A DNA stretch of 64,000 nucleotides from Candidatus Babeliales bacterium (GCA_035944115.1 DASZBJ010000017.1:62001-126000); one strand, 5' to 3'; shown: positions 52,044 through 61,645, counted from the stretch's first letter. A program made the numbers and translations. Notes: generated by a model not told the origin, from the sequence alone.

Positions 52044-53951
52044 TCACACTAAAATAGTGATTCCTTGAGCATCCGCACCTGGGGTAACCATTTGCCCCGT
52101 AAGCTCGTTAATAGTCACTTCTTTTAACGTCGGATCAAACACAAACGTCTTTTGCGTTGCCGGTAACTCTTTATATAATCCAATCCAAATAGGAAACGCT
52201 GTACGTAACGGAAACATATCTTTACCCATGTGACGACCATCATCATATCCAATATATACTGCCGTTGTCAGCTCTGGCGTTGAACCCACAAACCAACAAG
52301 TTCTAAAATCACTGGTTCCTGTTTTGCTAATCGCATGCCCTTCAACCCATTTTTTTGGAAGCCGATCACGCGCCCGTATTAACCCTAAACTTAATGCTTT
52401 TGCCACCTGCCCAACAACTCGCGACGAGAGCACTCGCTCACATTCTGGATTACTTTTATATATTTTATTTCCCCAACAATCTTTAACCCACTTAATATAA
52501 TGCGGTTCAACATACACTCCATCGTTGGCAAAGAGATTAAACATACCTGCAACTTCACGTAACGTAGCATCAACACATCCCAATGCAATCGATGGATATG
52601 GATGCACTGGCCCCGCTATCCGGCATTGTTTTGCCAAGTCTACTACTGGCTGTATCCCTGTTTTCAATAGCGTTTTAATGGTAATAATATTATTAGAGTA
52701 TGAAAGCGCACGCGCTAATGTCATCGTGCCATCAAAGGTGTTATACACATTATTTGGCCTCCATACTGGGCCATAATTTTCTATTGCAATAGGCTCATCA
52801 ACTTCCGTTTGGGCAAAATTGGCACCTTTCTGAACAGCCATAGCATATACAAGCGGTTTAAACGTAGACCCCATCTGACGCCGTGCTTGCAAAACACGAT
52901 TCCATTTTGATTCTCGAAAATTAGCTCCTCCAACCAACGCTTTAATAGCCCCCGTCTGTACATCCAAAGAGATAAGCGCACCATCAACTCCGGGCAATAC
53001 CCCAGACCGCAAAGATGTCAGCTGCTTATCAAATGCCGCTTGTGCATGGTGCTGCACCTGCCTATTAATGGTTGTCTGTACCTGGAAGCCTCCTGTATAC
53101 AATGCCCGCTTTCCAACTAAATCTTCTAAAAAAAGCCGAAGTGTTTCTTTAAGATAGGGCGCTGATACCGTTGTATCTAGATCCTTAACAACCAGTTTTA
53201 CTGCAAGCGCATCACGCATCTGCTCATGAGTAATGTGCCCCAATTGATGCATAACCGTAATAATCACATTGCGACGATTGGTACATGATAATGGTGATAA
53301 AATAGGACAATAATGACGCGGTGAACAGATGACTGCTGCAAGCACTGCCGATTCATCAATAGATAACTCTGAAACATCCTTTGCCCAAAAACGATGCGCT
53401 GCTGCTTGCACCCCATAAATACCACAACCAAAATAGACATGATTTAAATATGTTTGCAATATCTGCTGCTTAGTAAGCTGATATTCAACAATTATTGAAC
53501 AAATCTGCTCTTTGATTTTACGAATAAACATTTTACGTGAATCAAAAAAAAGTAACTTAACTAATTGCTGTGTAATAGTACTCGCCCCCTGCGCCTTACG
53601 TCCATGGTACAGGTTAACCACAACAGAACGCAGTATTCCTCGTATTGATATGCCCGCATGCTCAAAAAATGAGCGATCTTCAGCCGCTAAAAATGCCTGA
53701 ATCAAATGCGTTGGCATTTGATCATAGGGTACCGGTTCCCGCTTATCAAGCTGAAAACGAGTCCATTCTGCGCCAGAATCATCCAGAATAATAGTCGGCG
53801 CTCCAGGATTATAATTTTCCAGCACCGAAAAGTTAATACAGTTATTATGCAGTAGAAAGAAAATCGCACCTAATGCACATGCAATAGCAAAGCAACCGCA
53901 CAAAAATAAAGAAAGAATTATAGTCCGTAATTTTATTACCATCACTGCCAT
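52044..53951 (-). CDS. Bifunctional penicillin-binding protein 1
   Basis: Class A PBP that polymerises and cross-links peptidoglycan, 635 residues. One N-terminal membrane helix (about 10-33) is followed by the GT51 domain (EDRSFFEHAGISIRGILRS and GASTITQQLVKLLFF). Then comes the transpeptidase with S-x-x-K in GSTFKPL, S-x-N as SYSNN, and KTGTS. It lacks an OB-type insert and is shorter than E. coli PBP1a. The ATG at 53951 or one at 53942 could be used; neither has a strong ribosome site. Confidence 0.93.
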   Translation of the reverse strand: MAVMVIKLRTIILSLFLCGCFAIACALGAIFFLLHNNCINFSVLENYNPGAPTIILDDSGAEWTRFQLDKREPVPYDQMPTHLIQAFLAAEDRSFFEHAGISIRGILRSVVVNLYHGRKAQGASTITQQLVKLLFFDSRKMFIRKIKEQICSIIVEYQLTKQQILQTYLNHVYFGCGIYGVQAAAHRFWAKDVSELSIDESAVLAAVICSPRHYCPILSPLSCTNRRNVIITVMHQLGHITHEQMRDALAVKLVVKDLDTTVSAPYLKETLRLFLEDLVGKRALYTGGFQVQTTINRQVQHHAQAAFDKQLTSLRSGVLPGVDGALISLDVQTGAIKALVGGANFRESKWNRVLQARRQMGSTFKPLVYAMAVQKGANFAQTEVDEPIAIENYGPVWRPNNVYNTFDGTMTLARALSYSNNIITIKTLLKTGIQPVVDLAKQCRIAGPVHPYPSIALGCVDATLREVAGMFNLFANDGVYVEPHYIKWVKDCWGNKIYKSNPECERVLSSRVVGQVAKALSLGLIRARDRLPKKWVEGHAISKTGTSDFRTCWFVGSTPELTTAVYIGYDDGRHMGKDMFPLRTAFPIWIGLYKELPATQKTFVFDPTLKEVTINELTGQMVTPGADAQGITILV

Positions 53952-54004
53952 CGGCTATGTAGAATTGCACCCACGATGGCACTAGAATAACAAAAAAACG
54001 TTAA

Positions 54005-54484
54005 TTAAGACACCGATCTATATGCACGGCTAACCGATGAACGTACTGTTTTATACATCTTTTTTACCGTATCTTTAGCGATATCCCGCAACTCCGGATC
54101 AAAACTGGCAAGCACAAACCATACCAATGAAACCACACCACCAAACGATACATAGGGATGCTTCATAAAAAAACTAGCCCAAAACGATTCCTGTCCAGCC
54201 TCATTGACCTGTGGCAAGTCTCTCAGATCATCGAGCTGAAGTATTATATGCAGAGGCATATCCTCCTCTGCTTGCACCGGCACAGGCGCCTCATCTTGCT
54301 CGTTTGCAACAGTTATCACACCATCTTTAATAACGACCGGAATAACTTTTTCTATTGAAAAGGACTGACTCAATAATGTATCAGGAATTTCTACCGCTAC
54401 CGTCAATTCCGAATCATTACTAGCTATAAGTCCTCCTGCTACCCATACCACACAAAACAGCCCAAAAATCATATACCACCGCAT
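54005..54484 (-). CDS. Exported single-span membrane protein
   Basis: Unknown function; 159 residues, AAGGAG before the ATG. A signal peptide or first helix (MIFGLFCVVWVAGGLIAS) is followed by an acidic, Val-rich segment, a membrane helix at about 112-128 (VSFGGVVSLVWFVLASF) and a basic tail (KKMYKTVRSSVSRAYRSVS) that would be cytosolic. It lies 53 bases upstream of PBP1 on the same strand, so a cell-wall accessory role is possible. Confidence 0.65.
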   Translation of the reverse strand: MRWYMIFGLFCVVWVAGGLIASNDSELTVAVEIPDTLLSQSFSIEKVIPVVIKDGVITVANEQDEAPVPVQAEEDMPLHIILQLDDLRDLPQVNEAGQESFWASFFMKHPYVSFGGVVSLVWFVLASFDPELRDIAKDTVKKMYKTVRSSVSRAYRSVS

Positions 54485-54697
54485 TCTTCGCTCCTTTTTA
54501 AGATGCCAATAAAACCCTTTTTACTATGCCCCCATAAAAGCCTGCATGTCAATCATATAGAAATACCATTTCTGATCAAAATAGCTTTTCACGAGGAAAT
54601 ATCCCCTGTAGCACACCCCCAATTGACTAACTGCATAGATATAATAAGCTGTAACTATATATAATTTTCTTTCTATATATAATAACGGAGGTTTATT

Positions 54698-56002
54698 ATG
54701 AATAAGAAACTAATACTTTTACTCGCGCTTAACGCGCTTATACCATGTTCAATGGTTCAATCAATTGCGTTTCAATTTGATCAACAGCTTTGGATTCCGG
54801 GTGTTAATCCAGGGGTTAATGCCCCTCAATCTGGAAAAGCTACTGCTCAAGCTATAAAACCAGTAGAAGCTGGAGAATACAAAAAAGAAAACAACGATTC
54901 ATCAAACAATAAAGCTCATTCAGTAGCTACACCAAAAACAACTGCCGCTCAATCGGCCACGTCTGCAGAAGTAACCAATCCTAATATTGCAGAACTTGAT
55001 GCAGTTATTGCACAATTGCAGTCACAAACTAACGTTACATCTGAAAAATCTAACGTTGAAGAAACTCCTTCTCGGTTTGCACGGCTTAGAACATGGGCTT
55101 CATCATATTTTTCAAAAAAACCATTACCTGAATACACAGATACAACCAAACACCCCTTGAATAAAGGTGAAAAAGCTATTATCGAGCTGTTCAAAAAATC
55201 TGGCACTCATGAAAAGCGATATTTACGTTACTTGCTCGAGCAAACTCATGAAAATAAAATTTGGGCTATCGTTCAAATAGAACAGCTAATATTAGGCCAC
55301 GATAAGCTCGGAACTTTACAAACATTAGCTACAGCTTATGGATACAAAATGGCATCTATCTCAACAATGCTAAAACTCACAAATATAACAGAGACGGAAA
55401 TCATTATCCTAATGAGAAAAACGGAAACGATTAAGAAAATTATCGCTACAATCACTAACAAACCTACACTTGAGACATATACCACAATTTTAAACACCTT
55501 TGCTTCACGCGAAGCACACTTAACATGGAATGACATGTCAACAGCCAATAAGCTGGGATTGGTCACCGCATTAAAGAGCAAAAAATGTGGGCCTTACATG
55601 GCATGCTTCTGCTCAGAAGAAGTAGATAAACTTGACCCTGAATTACGCAAACGATACACCCCTTTAAACAAAACCAAGATCTCAATACCTGCTAAAAAAA
55701 TGGTAACATCGTTAGCAGCCGCAGCGGCAACATATGGGGTGATAACCTATACAGGAATGAAACCAGCACTAATCACAAAGGTCATAACGCCTGAGGCAGC
55801 TGCCAAAGTAACTGCAGCAGGAAGTGCAGCAATAACATGGAACCTTTACAATGCTGGAAACAAAGTCAAAAATCTACGATGGAAGCGTGGGGGAAGATCA
55901 TATCCAATAGTAGGACAATTACCACGACTCGTTGACGCCTCAAAATTAGCAATTGGATTTGAAGAGAGCGTTCCATCGAATAATACAGAAGATACAAAGT
56001 AA
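54698..56002 (+). CDS. Large exported protein of unknown function
   Basis: 434 residues with a signal peptide (MNKKLILLLALNALIPCSMVQS) and a strong ribosome site (CGGAGG). A Pro/Ala/Ser/Asn-rich linker (about 30-110) leads into a helical region (SRFARLRTWASSYFSKKPLP and on). A membrane-like Ala-rich pair of segments at about 328-385 and a basic tail follow. The architecture signal peptide, disordered linker, helices, short hydrophobic region recurs in other exported proteins here. It ends at a very strong terminator. No family recognised. Confidence 0.7.
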   Translation: MNKKLILLLALNALIPCSMVQSIAFQFDQQLWIPGVNPGVNAPQSGKATAQAIKPVEAGEYKKENNDSSNNKAHSVATPKTTAAQSATSAEVTNPNIAELDAVIAQLQSQTNVTSEKSNVEETPSRFARLRTWASSYFSKKPLPEYTDTTKHPLNKGEKAIIELFKKSGTHEKRYLRYLLEQTHENKIWAIVQIEQLILGHDKLGTLQTLATAYGYKMASISTMLKLTNITETEIIILMRKTETIKKIIATITNKPTLETYTTILNTFASREAHLTWNDMSTANKLGLVTALKSKKCGPYMACFCSEEVDKLDPELRKRYTPLNKTKISIPAKKMVTSLAAAAATYGVITYTGMKPALITKVITPEAAAKVTAAGSAAITWNLYNAGNKVKNLRWKRGGRSYPIVGQLPRLVDASKLAIGFEESVPSNNTEDTK

Positions 56003-56025
56003 AAAAACAAGAACCCCAATTATAT

Positions 56026-56066
56026 CAAGGCGAGGCGCGGAATATCCGTGCCTCGCCTTGCTTGTT
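56026..56066 (+). terminator. GC-rich intrinsic terminator
   Basis: CAAGGCGAGGC pairs perfectly with GCCTCGCCTTG, with an inner CGG/CCG pair around AATAT, followed by CTTGTTTT. It stands out from the AT-rich surroundings and closes the gene ending at 56002. Confidence 0.88.
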
Positions 56067-56153
56067 TTATCAAAACAATTTTGCTTTGACCAATCATCTA
56101 TTTATGGCTACAGTTACTTGCAATCATAGCCCTATAATAAAAAAATTAATCTA

Positions 56154-56621
56154 ATGGATATAATAACTCTCATCTCCACAATCACCCTTACCACCCTACT
56201 GTTATTTATCGATGTCTGTTTCTATACCGTTCTTCAACAGTCAACGGTCCATACATTATTAGCATGCTATATTTTATACATTCCACGCCCCAACACAACG
56301 CCCATTTTATCTATCCTCGCCATTGCCTTATCGATTGAATCTGTTCTCACTCAGGGCATATTTGGCCTCAATCTGCTCTACCTCATACCAATCACCATCA
56401 TCGGCAAAACCATCGCTCGCGCCACCAATGCGCAAACCGCTCTCTATTGTCTACTGGTAACTGCATGTATTACCGCACAACTCCATCTTATAGATCCCTT
56501 CCTTTTGCATAAAAGCAGCCCCAGCCTGCTGTATACAAGCAAATCTATCGCTGTTACACTATTAGTAGTACTACTCTTATCATTGAAATTTCAAAACGGT
56601 AAACTAGGCAATCGCTTATAA
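56154..56621 (+). CDS. Small polytopic membrane protein (possibly MreD-like)
   Basis: 155 residues, almost wholly hydrophobic, with about five membrane helices. Size and pattern resemble MreD of the cell-shape machinery, but no MreB or MreC adjoins and no diagnostic motif was found. There is no clear ribosome site before the ATG. Its last 30 bases (from 56592) double as the 5' arm of RNase P RNA, an unusual overlap. Confidence 0.55.
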   Translation: MDIITLISTITLTTLLLFIDVCFYTVLQQSTVHTLLACYILYIPRPNTTPILSILAIALSIESVLTQGIFGLNLLYLIPITIIGKTIARATNAQTALYCLLVTACITAQLHLIDPFLLHKSSPSLLYTSKSIAVTLLVVLLLSLKFQNGKLGNRL

Positions 56622-56956
56622 GCATTACGCTTGTAAGAGGAAAGTCCGGACTCCTAACAAACACAGTACCTACGGAGAATTTTGTTCAACGTAGGAGGGC
56701 GCAAGCTCATGGAAAGTGCCACAGAAAATAACCGCCGCTTAATTTAAAAAAAGCGGTAAGGGTGAAAACGTGCGGTAAGAGCGCACGACTATAGTTCCAG
56801 CAATGGCTATAGGGGGTAAACCCTACTGGGAGCAAGACAAAGAAGCATGTACGGCTGTTTGTTCCGGCTTAAACATGCGGGTATGTTGCATAGATAAATG
56901 GTTGCTATACGTGCGTTAAGCGCGTAACAGAATCCGGCTTATTGTTCACCGTTTTG
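56592..56956 (+). ncRNA. rnpB: RNase P RNA, bacterial type A
   Basis: Catalytic RNA that matures tRNA 5' ends. The conserved core AGAGGAAAGTCCGGACTC (about 56636-56653), the central GGTAAGGGTGAAA-type region, AAGAGCGCAC and the 3' ACAGAATCCGGCTTAT are all present. The closing stem P1 pairs CAAAACGGT-AAC (from 56592) with GTT-ACCGTTTTG (to 56956), and P3 pairs CTTATAAGC with GCTTGTAAG. P1 is followed by TTCTTTTTT, so it may also act as terminator. The 5' end lies inside the preceding coding sequence. Exact ends are inferred from the P1 pairing. Confidence 0.93.
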
Positions 56957-56981
56957 TTCTTTTTTACCACGATAGACTACA

Positions 56982-57692
56982 ATGAAATTAACATACTTAC
57001 TTTCTCTGATCCCGTTCCTCTGCTTTATCTTTGGATATAAACTCCTTGCCTATCTGTACCACGTTGAAACAATCAAAACTCCTTGTTTAGTTGGTATGCA
57101 ATTACAACACGCATTTCCCCTTTTATCTGCCCACAACCTCAATCCTCGACTTGTTGCATACAAAGAGAGCGCAGAGCTACCAACGGGCACCATACTCAGC
57201 CAAACGCCTGAACCAGACATTACCATAAAACCGAATCAAGCAATGTACCTGGTGGTATCACAACAGCCACCAAAAATAACTACTCCCAACCTGCTACAAA
57301 AATCAGATCCCGCTATCGCGCGCATCCTAAAAGCAGATACTATTCATCACAAACCATATATCCTTAATCATACGAGCCCTACAGGCCACTGTTTTGGGCA
57401 ATTTCCAGCACCAGGAACCCCGCTAGAAGAAAAAAAAATCATTACCTATATGGCGTCTGAAACAAATAAATCAATACTACTCCCCAATTTTAAAGGAAAA
57501 TCGATACCGCAGGTAATTGAATTCCTCAAAAATCACTCCATCTCTTACACGATCACCCATCACAGCCCCCAGGCACCAGGCCATACTTGCAGCGATACGT
57601 GCATGGTCCATGACCAGCGACCACTCGCTTATTCAATCATTCCTCGCGTAGAGCAAAAATCATTACACTTGCAACTGCAAGTACGCTCATAA
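56982..57692 (+). CDS. PASTA-domain membrane protein
   Basis: 236 residues: an N-terminal membrane helix (about 4-24) followed by an extracytoplasmic part with PASTA-type units. The first unit has the pattern PCLVGMQLQHAFPLLSAHNL...GTILSQTPEPDITIKPNQ, and the third has LPNFKGKSIPQVIEFLKNHSI. The middle unit is weaker. PASTA domains bind muropeptides or help division and cell-wall proteins. There is no kinase or PBP attached, so this is a stand-alone PASTA protein. It begins 25 bases after rnpB, without an obvious ribosome site. Confidence 0.8.
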   Translation: MKLTYLLSLIPFLCFIFGYKLLAYLYHVETIKTPCLVGMQLQHAFPLLSAHNLNPRLVAYKESAELPTGTILSQTPEPDITIKPNQAMYLVVSQQPPKITTPNLLQKSDPAIARILKADTIHHKPYILNHTSPTGHCFGQFPAPGTPLEEKKIITYMASETNKSILLPNFKGKSIPQVIEFLKNHSISYTITHHSPQAPGHTCSDTCMVHDQRPLAYSIIPRVEQKSLHLQLQVRS

Positions 57693-57792
57693 TTCAATGA
57701 AAATAACCCTTTTGCCCATCCTTTTGACTGTGAGCTCTTACTTTGGCACACTGATTTTATAAGAAGATATGAGTTTAAAAATTGGAGGCACT

Positions 57793-58602
57793 ATGAACAA
57801 ATTAATAAAAAATCTATTTTTGATCCCATTATTGGCATTATCATTTCTCAGCAGCACAAACGTTATACAAGCAGAATCACCCATATACACACCACAAAAC
57901 AGTGCATTCTTTTTTGATGTTGATGATGTAATTTTAGATAAAAGTTCCTGGACTATATTTGGTATTATGCTTAAGCACTACCGTACGGCCATCACAGTAT
58001 GGTGGAACGCCAAACAGTTTGACAATCCATTACCTCAAAAAGGTGCAACCGCAGAAGCATGGAAAGAATGGGGCCGCAATAATTATCCCGCTCTTGAAGA
58101 ATTTATTAATGATATCCAGCAAAGCAAAACGCCAAATATGGAAACAATTGCAATCGTTGAAAAACTACTCGATAAGGAGTTTGATTTATACGAAGCTACC
58201 AATATGGGAACCGATGAATTTGCAGAGCACAAGAAAAAAAATCGGTTTTTCGAACGGTTTAAGGCAGGAAAAACAGTAAATTATAAAGCGCAGCCAATCA
58301 TTAAAAAACCTAATCCAAAATACTTTGCCGAGCTTACTGAACTTGCACCAAACATAGAATATAAAATATTTATAGACGATAAACTAAAAAACGTAGAAGC
58401 CGCACGGCAAGCGGGGTTTATTGGTATTCACTTTACCACCGCTGAACAATTGGAAGCTGATCTCATTGGTATGGGTATAGTCGTTAATGAGCATCCAAAA
58501 AAGGAAAAATCAACACGAAAAATTCCATACAAGCAACTGATAGCGCTAGGCTTATTGTTCTTCTTTTTCAAAAACCTACACAACAGATACGCGTCCTATT
58601 AA
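57793..58602 (+). CDS. Exported HAD-superfamily protein 1
   Basis: A 269-residue predicted phosphatase outside the cytosol. The ATG at 57793 has TTGGAGG upstream. A signal peptide (NLFLIPLLALSFLSSTNVIQA) precedes HAD motif I FFDVDDVILD (DVD, nucleophile first) and the C-terminal motif IFIDDKLKNVEAAR (DD). Between lie a helical cap and a Lys in IIKKPNP that can serve as motif III. It keeps a C-terminal hydrophobic helix (LIALGLLFFFFK), absent from its paralogue at 58833, which could anchor it. It is the first of three related genes in a row. Substrate unknown. Confidence 0.82.
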   Translation: MNKLIKNLFLIPLLALSFLSSTNVIQAESPIYTPQNSAFFFDVDDVILDKSSWTIFGIMLKHYRTAITVWWNAKQFDNPLPQKGATAEAWKEWGRNNYPALEEFINDIQQSKTPNMETIAIVEKLLDKEFDLYEATNMGTDEFAEHKKKNRFFERFKAGKTVNYKAQPIIKKPNPKYFAELTELAPNIEYKIFIDDKLKNVEAARQAGFIGIHFTTAEQLEADLIGMGIVVNEHPKKEKSTRKIPYKQLIALGLLFFFFKNLHNRYASY

Positions 58603-58832
58603 TGTCGATGTAGTCAACGCATAATCAAGCAACTCATCAAAAAATCACTGAATCCTCTCTTTGCAATATGGTCATGGGTGTGCTATTGATGCACATCCAT
58701 GATACATCATGAGTAGAGCCCTTTGCGGCAAAACCCTCATACAACAGCCCTTTTGCCTATCCCTTTGATTTTTAACCAACATTTGGTCAAACTAATCTTA
58801 TAACAATAACAGAGGTAAAATCAGGGGAATCC

Positions 58833-59588
58833 ATGAACAAAGCCATTAAAAATCTATTTCTTATCCCATTGCTGGGATTATCGCTCTTTACAGACACAAA
58901 CCTCATAGAAAGCGCACCACCCATTTATACACCCAAAAATACTGAATTCTTTTTTGATGTCGATGATGTCATTTTAGACAAAAGCTATTTGACCATTGTT
59001 GGTATTGTACTGAAAAATAGTTGGACCTGCGCTAAAGCACTATCTAACTGGCAACGATTCAAAAGTGCGCTCAACCAAAAAGAACAGATAGCTGATGCGT
59101 GGAAAGAATGGGGTAAAAACAATTATCCTCCTGTTGAAAAGCTCATTACAGAAGTTCAGCAGAGCAAATGGCCAAACATTGCAACGGTTAAAATAGTTGA
59201 AAAACTCCTCGATAAAGGCTTTACATTACGCGAGGCTACCAACATGGGGCCCGATGAATTTGCCGAGCATAAAAAGAAATATCCGTTTTTCCAAAAATTC
59301 AAGCCAGGAAAAGCCGTAAGTTATAAATTCAGACCGATCATTAAAAAACCTAATCCACAATATTTTGCCGAGCTTACTACACTTGCACCAGACACAGAAC
59401 ATAAAATATTTGTAGATGACAAGATAGAAAACGTAAAAGCTGCTCGCAAAGCAGGGTTCATTGGCATCCACTTTACCACAGCTGAACAACTGGAAGCTGA
59501 TCTTATCTGTATGGGCATAGTTATTAGCTCCCATCCTAGTATTGGTGTGAAAAAAGCATTTTCCAAAAATCAAAGAAGAAATGCATAA
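58833..59588 (+). CDS. Exported HAD-superfamily protein 2
   Basis: A 251-residue tandem paralogue of the gene at 57793, with AGGGGAA before the ATG. Same order: signal peptide (NLFLIPLLGLSLFTDTNLIES), FFDVDDVILDKSY (motif I), cap, IIKKPNP, and IFVDDKIENVKAARKAGFIGIHF (motif IV). Much of the cap is also conserved (EAWKEWG/DAWKEWG; TNMGxDEFAEHKKK). It lacks the C-terminal hydrophobic anchor of copy 1, so it is probably freely periplasmic or secreted. A terminator follows. The leader contains short matches to that of copy 1 (CCCTTTTGCC). Confidence 0.82.
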   Translation: MNKAIKNLFLIPLLGLSLFTDTNLIESAPPIYTPKNTEFFFDVDDVILDKSYLTIVGIVLKNSWTCAKALSNWQRFKSALNQKEQIADAWKEWGKNNYPPVEKLITEVQQSKWPNIATVKIVEKLLDKGFTLREATNMGPDEFAEHKKKYPFFQKFKPGKAVSYKFRPIIKKPNPQYFAELTTLAPDTEHKIFVDDKIENVKAARKAGFIGIHFTTAEQLEADLICMGIVISSHPSIGVKKAFSKNQRRNA

Positions 59589-59614
59589 CTAATACATCAT
59601 TGATAAATAATGAT

Positions 59615-59669
59615 AAAAAACAGTAGCAAATGCAGCTCTATTAGCCGCTTTTGCTACTGTTTTTTTTAA
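59615..59669 (+). terminator. Terminator after HAD gene 2
   Basis: AAACAGTAGCAAA pairs with TTTTGCTACTGTTT around an 18-base loop that can fold further, followed by T8. It separates HAD gene 2 from HAD gene 3. Confidence 0.88.
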
Positions 59670-59751
59670 AGACCCTACAAAATATGCATCAATTCTGCAT
59701 ACTATGAAACCGCCTAAAGACAACCAACAATCTTTTAAAAAAGGAATCAGT

Positions 59752-60270
59752 ATGCTTCAAGTCTCCTACAGAAAAACATCATTGTTATTAATAACCCTAG
59801 CGATTAATATAGTTGCCTATGCAGCACCAAAATATACACCAGAAAATACGATGTTCGCATTTGATCTTGATGGAGTCATCCTCACCTGGGGATTACAAAT
59901 ATTTAAAAAGCCAATTCCAGGAACAATCGCCATCATTAACAAACTCCATCAAAAAGGATATGAGCTTTCTATTGCAACTAACAACAAACATTCAGACGTA
60001 CGTCATTATCAAAAAAAATTCCCAAAAATATTTAACCTATTTAAAAAAATAAAACATAGTTTTTCTGGCCATAAAAAACCAAGCCTAGAATTTTTTCAGG
60101 ATTATTTAAATCGATATAAAACAAGAAGCAAAAGATACATTATCTTCATCGATGATAGAGCCACTAACATCACGGCCGCACGAAAATTCGCTGATCAAGG
60201 ATTCGTAGCCATTCACTTTAAAAATCCTGAACAACTTGAACGCGCGCTGATTGAGATGAAAATTTTATAA
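59752..60270 (+). CDS. Exported HAD-superfamily protein 3 (short form)
   Basis: A 172-residue HAD protein; ATG at 59752 behind AAGGAA (the frame is open from 59704 but that start adds no signal sequence). A signal peptide (TSLLLITLAINIVAYAA) is followed by PKYTPENTMFAFDLDGVIL (motif I), SIATNNK (motif II position), KKPSLEFF (motif III Lys) and IFIDDRATNITAARKFADQGFVAIHF (motif IV). The YTPxN lead-in and IHF end link it to copies 1 and 2, but the cap is lost. All four HAD motifs are recognisable. It lies tail to tail with uppS (3-base gap). Confidence 0.82.
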   Translation: MLQVSYRKTSLLLITLAINIVAYAAPKYTPENTMFAFDLDGVILTWGLQIFKKPIPGTIAIINKLHQKGYELSIATNNKHSDVRHYQKKFPKIFNLFKKIKHSFSGHKKPSLEFFQDYLNRYKTRSKRYIIFIDDRATNITAARKFADQGFVAIHFKNPEQLERALIEMKIL

Positions 60271-60272
60271 AA

Positions 60273-60962
60273 CTACGCACCAAAATTTCTTTGACGATTG
60301 CCAAATTCATCAAGCACAGCCTCAAGCAGTTGCGCAGAAAGGTCTGGCCACAAGCAGTCTACAAAAAAATATTCGCTATATGATGATTGCAACAGTAAGA
60401 AATTACTTAAGCGACTCCGTGCACCTGTTCTTATAATAATATCTGGATCAGGGGTATGTGCCGTCCACAAGTGATCCATTATCACTTGGTAGGTAATTGC
60501 ATCCGGCGATAAAGAGCCATTCAAAATTTCGCGTGCAATCTGCTGTACTCCAGCGGTAATTTCCTGCCGAGCTCCATATCCAAATAAAAGATTTACGGTA
60601 AGTTTTTCACCATGAGCAGTCGCGTGTTCTATCTGATTACACGCTGCTATAACCGTCTCTGGGAACAATGTACGTTCTCCAATAATCCGAACCCGAACCC
60701 CTTTGCTAATAACTTCATCCTGATACCGATTAAGTTCTTGTACAAACAGATCAAAAATGAATTGTTTTTCTTGCTCTGAACGTTTAAAGTTTTCCATCGA
60801 AAAGGTATACAATGAAAGAAATCGGATTCCCTGCTCTAAACAGAAATCAGTTACCACTCTAACCGACTGCGCCCCCTTACGGTGTCCTTCAAAAAACGCT
60901 AGCCCATTTTTTTTTGCCCAACGCCGATTACCGTCCATCTGACATGCAAGATGCTGTATCAT
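60273..60962 (-). CDS. uppS: Undecaprenyl diphosphate synthase
   Basis: cis-Prenyltransferase that makes the C55 carrier for peptidoglycan. 229 residues from the ATG at 60962 (GGGAG upstream). MDGNRRWAKKNGLAFFEGHRKG is the diphosphate-binding block, with the catalytic Asp in MDGN. LYTFSMENFKRSEQE and DIIIRTGARSRLSNFLLLQSSYSEYFF are the other signature segments. It overlaps nothing but follows the membrane-protein gene by 11 bases, where CdsA is often found. Confidence 0.95.
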   Translation of the reverse strand: MIQHLACQMDGNRRWAKKNGLAFFEGHRKGAQSVRVVTDFCLEQGIRFLSLYTFSMENFKRSEQEKQFIFDLFVQELNRYQDEVISKGVRVRIIGERTLFPETVIAACNQIEHATAHGEKLTVNLLFGYGARQEITAGVQQIAREILNGSLSPDAITYQVIMDHLWTAHTPDPDIIIRTGARSRLSNFLLLQSSYSEYFFVDCLWPDLSAQLLEAVLDEFGNRQRNFGA

Positions 60963-60973
60963 TCTCCGCTCCC

Positions 60974-61645
60974 TCAGCAAATATTGTTTTGATGATCAGC
61001 ACCAAGGAGGGCCTTACTTGACAATCTTTCAGATACAAAACTGTCCAATAATCCAATCGCTTTATACACCACAACCATACCTACTGAAAAACAAAGTCGT
61101 TCAACTGCCACAAGCGGAATCAATGCCAACCACGCTGCTGCACTCATTGGTACTGTATACAGCCAAATTACTGATCCCACCGCATGCGCCGTGAACGTGC
61201 TTGCCAGAGCAGTTAAAAAAATATTTTTATTCGGAGTAAAATAGAGAATCATTGGTATAAACCAATAGAATGCGTACGGCGCTGCATACATACCCACCGG
61301 ATGTGTTACGAATAAAGCAAAACAAACAACAGGAACTGCTAAACGCACCAACCAATGCTGAGTATTCCAATATAATGATGCAAAAAATCCGGGTACTACT
61401 AACGCCAATCCTTTGGCGCCAACCATACCAACAAATAACAATCGCAATAATGCTACCGCCAGACTGTTAGCAACTCCTGCATATGCGCCCAGTACTGGCA
61501 CAACTATGCTAGAAGCAGAAAAAAAGAGAGTTTGTGACCCAATGATCAAACTCCCTTTTATAATCGAAGACATTTTTACTAAAAATCCCATGCTCAGTAG
61601 ACGTGCAATATAATCAATTTTTTTTTGTAGAGTCGTTGCTAACAT
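60974..61645 (-). CDS. Polytopic membrane protein upstream of uppS
   Basis: 223 residues with about six hydrophobic helices and short loops; no signature recognised. Genes next to uppS are often cdsA, but no CDP-diglyceride synthase motif was seen. The compact six-helix layout, with an aromatic segment (PYAFYWFIPMILYF) and few charges, would also suit an S-component of an ECF vitamin transporter. Probably co-transcribed with uppS. Confidence 0.65.
   Translation of the reverse strand: MLATTLQKKIDYIARLLSMGFLVKMSSIIKGSLIIGSQTLFFSASSIVVPVLGAYAGVANSLAVALLRLLFVGMVGAKGLALVVPGFFASLYWNTQHWLVRLAVPVVCFALFVTHPVGMYAAPYAFYWFIPMILYFTPNKNIFLTALASTFTAHAVGSVIWLYTVPMSAAAWLALIPLVAVERLCFSVGMVVVYKAIGLLDSFVSERLSSKALLGADHQNNIC

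Noticed and set aside
56154-56621. Firm assignment as MreD
   Set aside because: Only size and hydrophobicity fit, and mreB/mreC are not adjacent.
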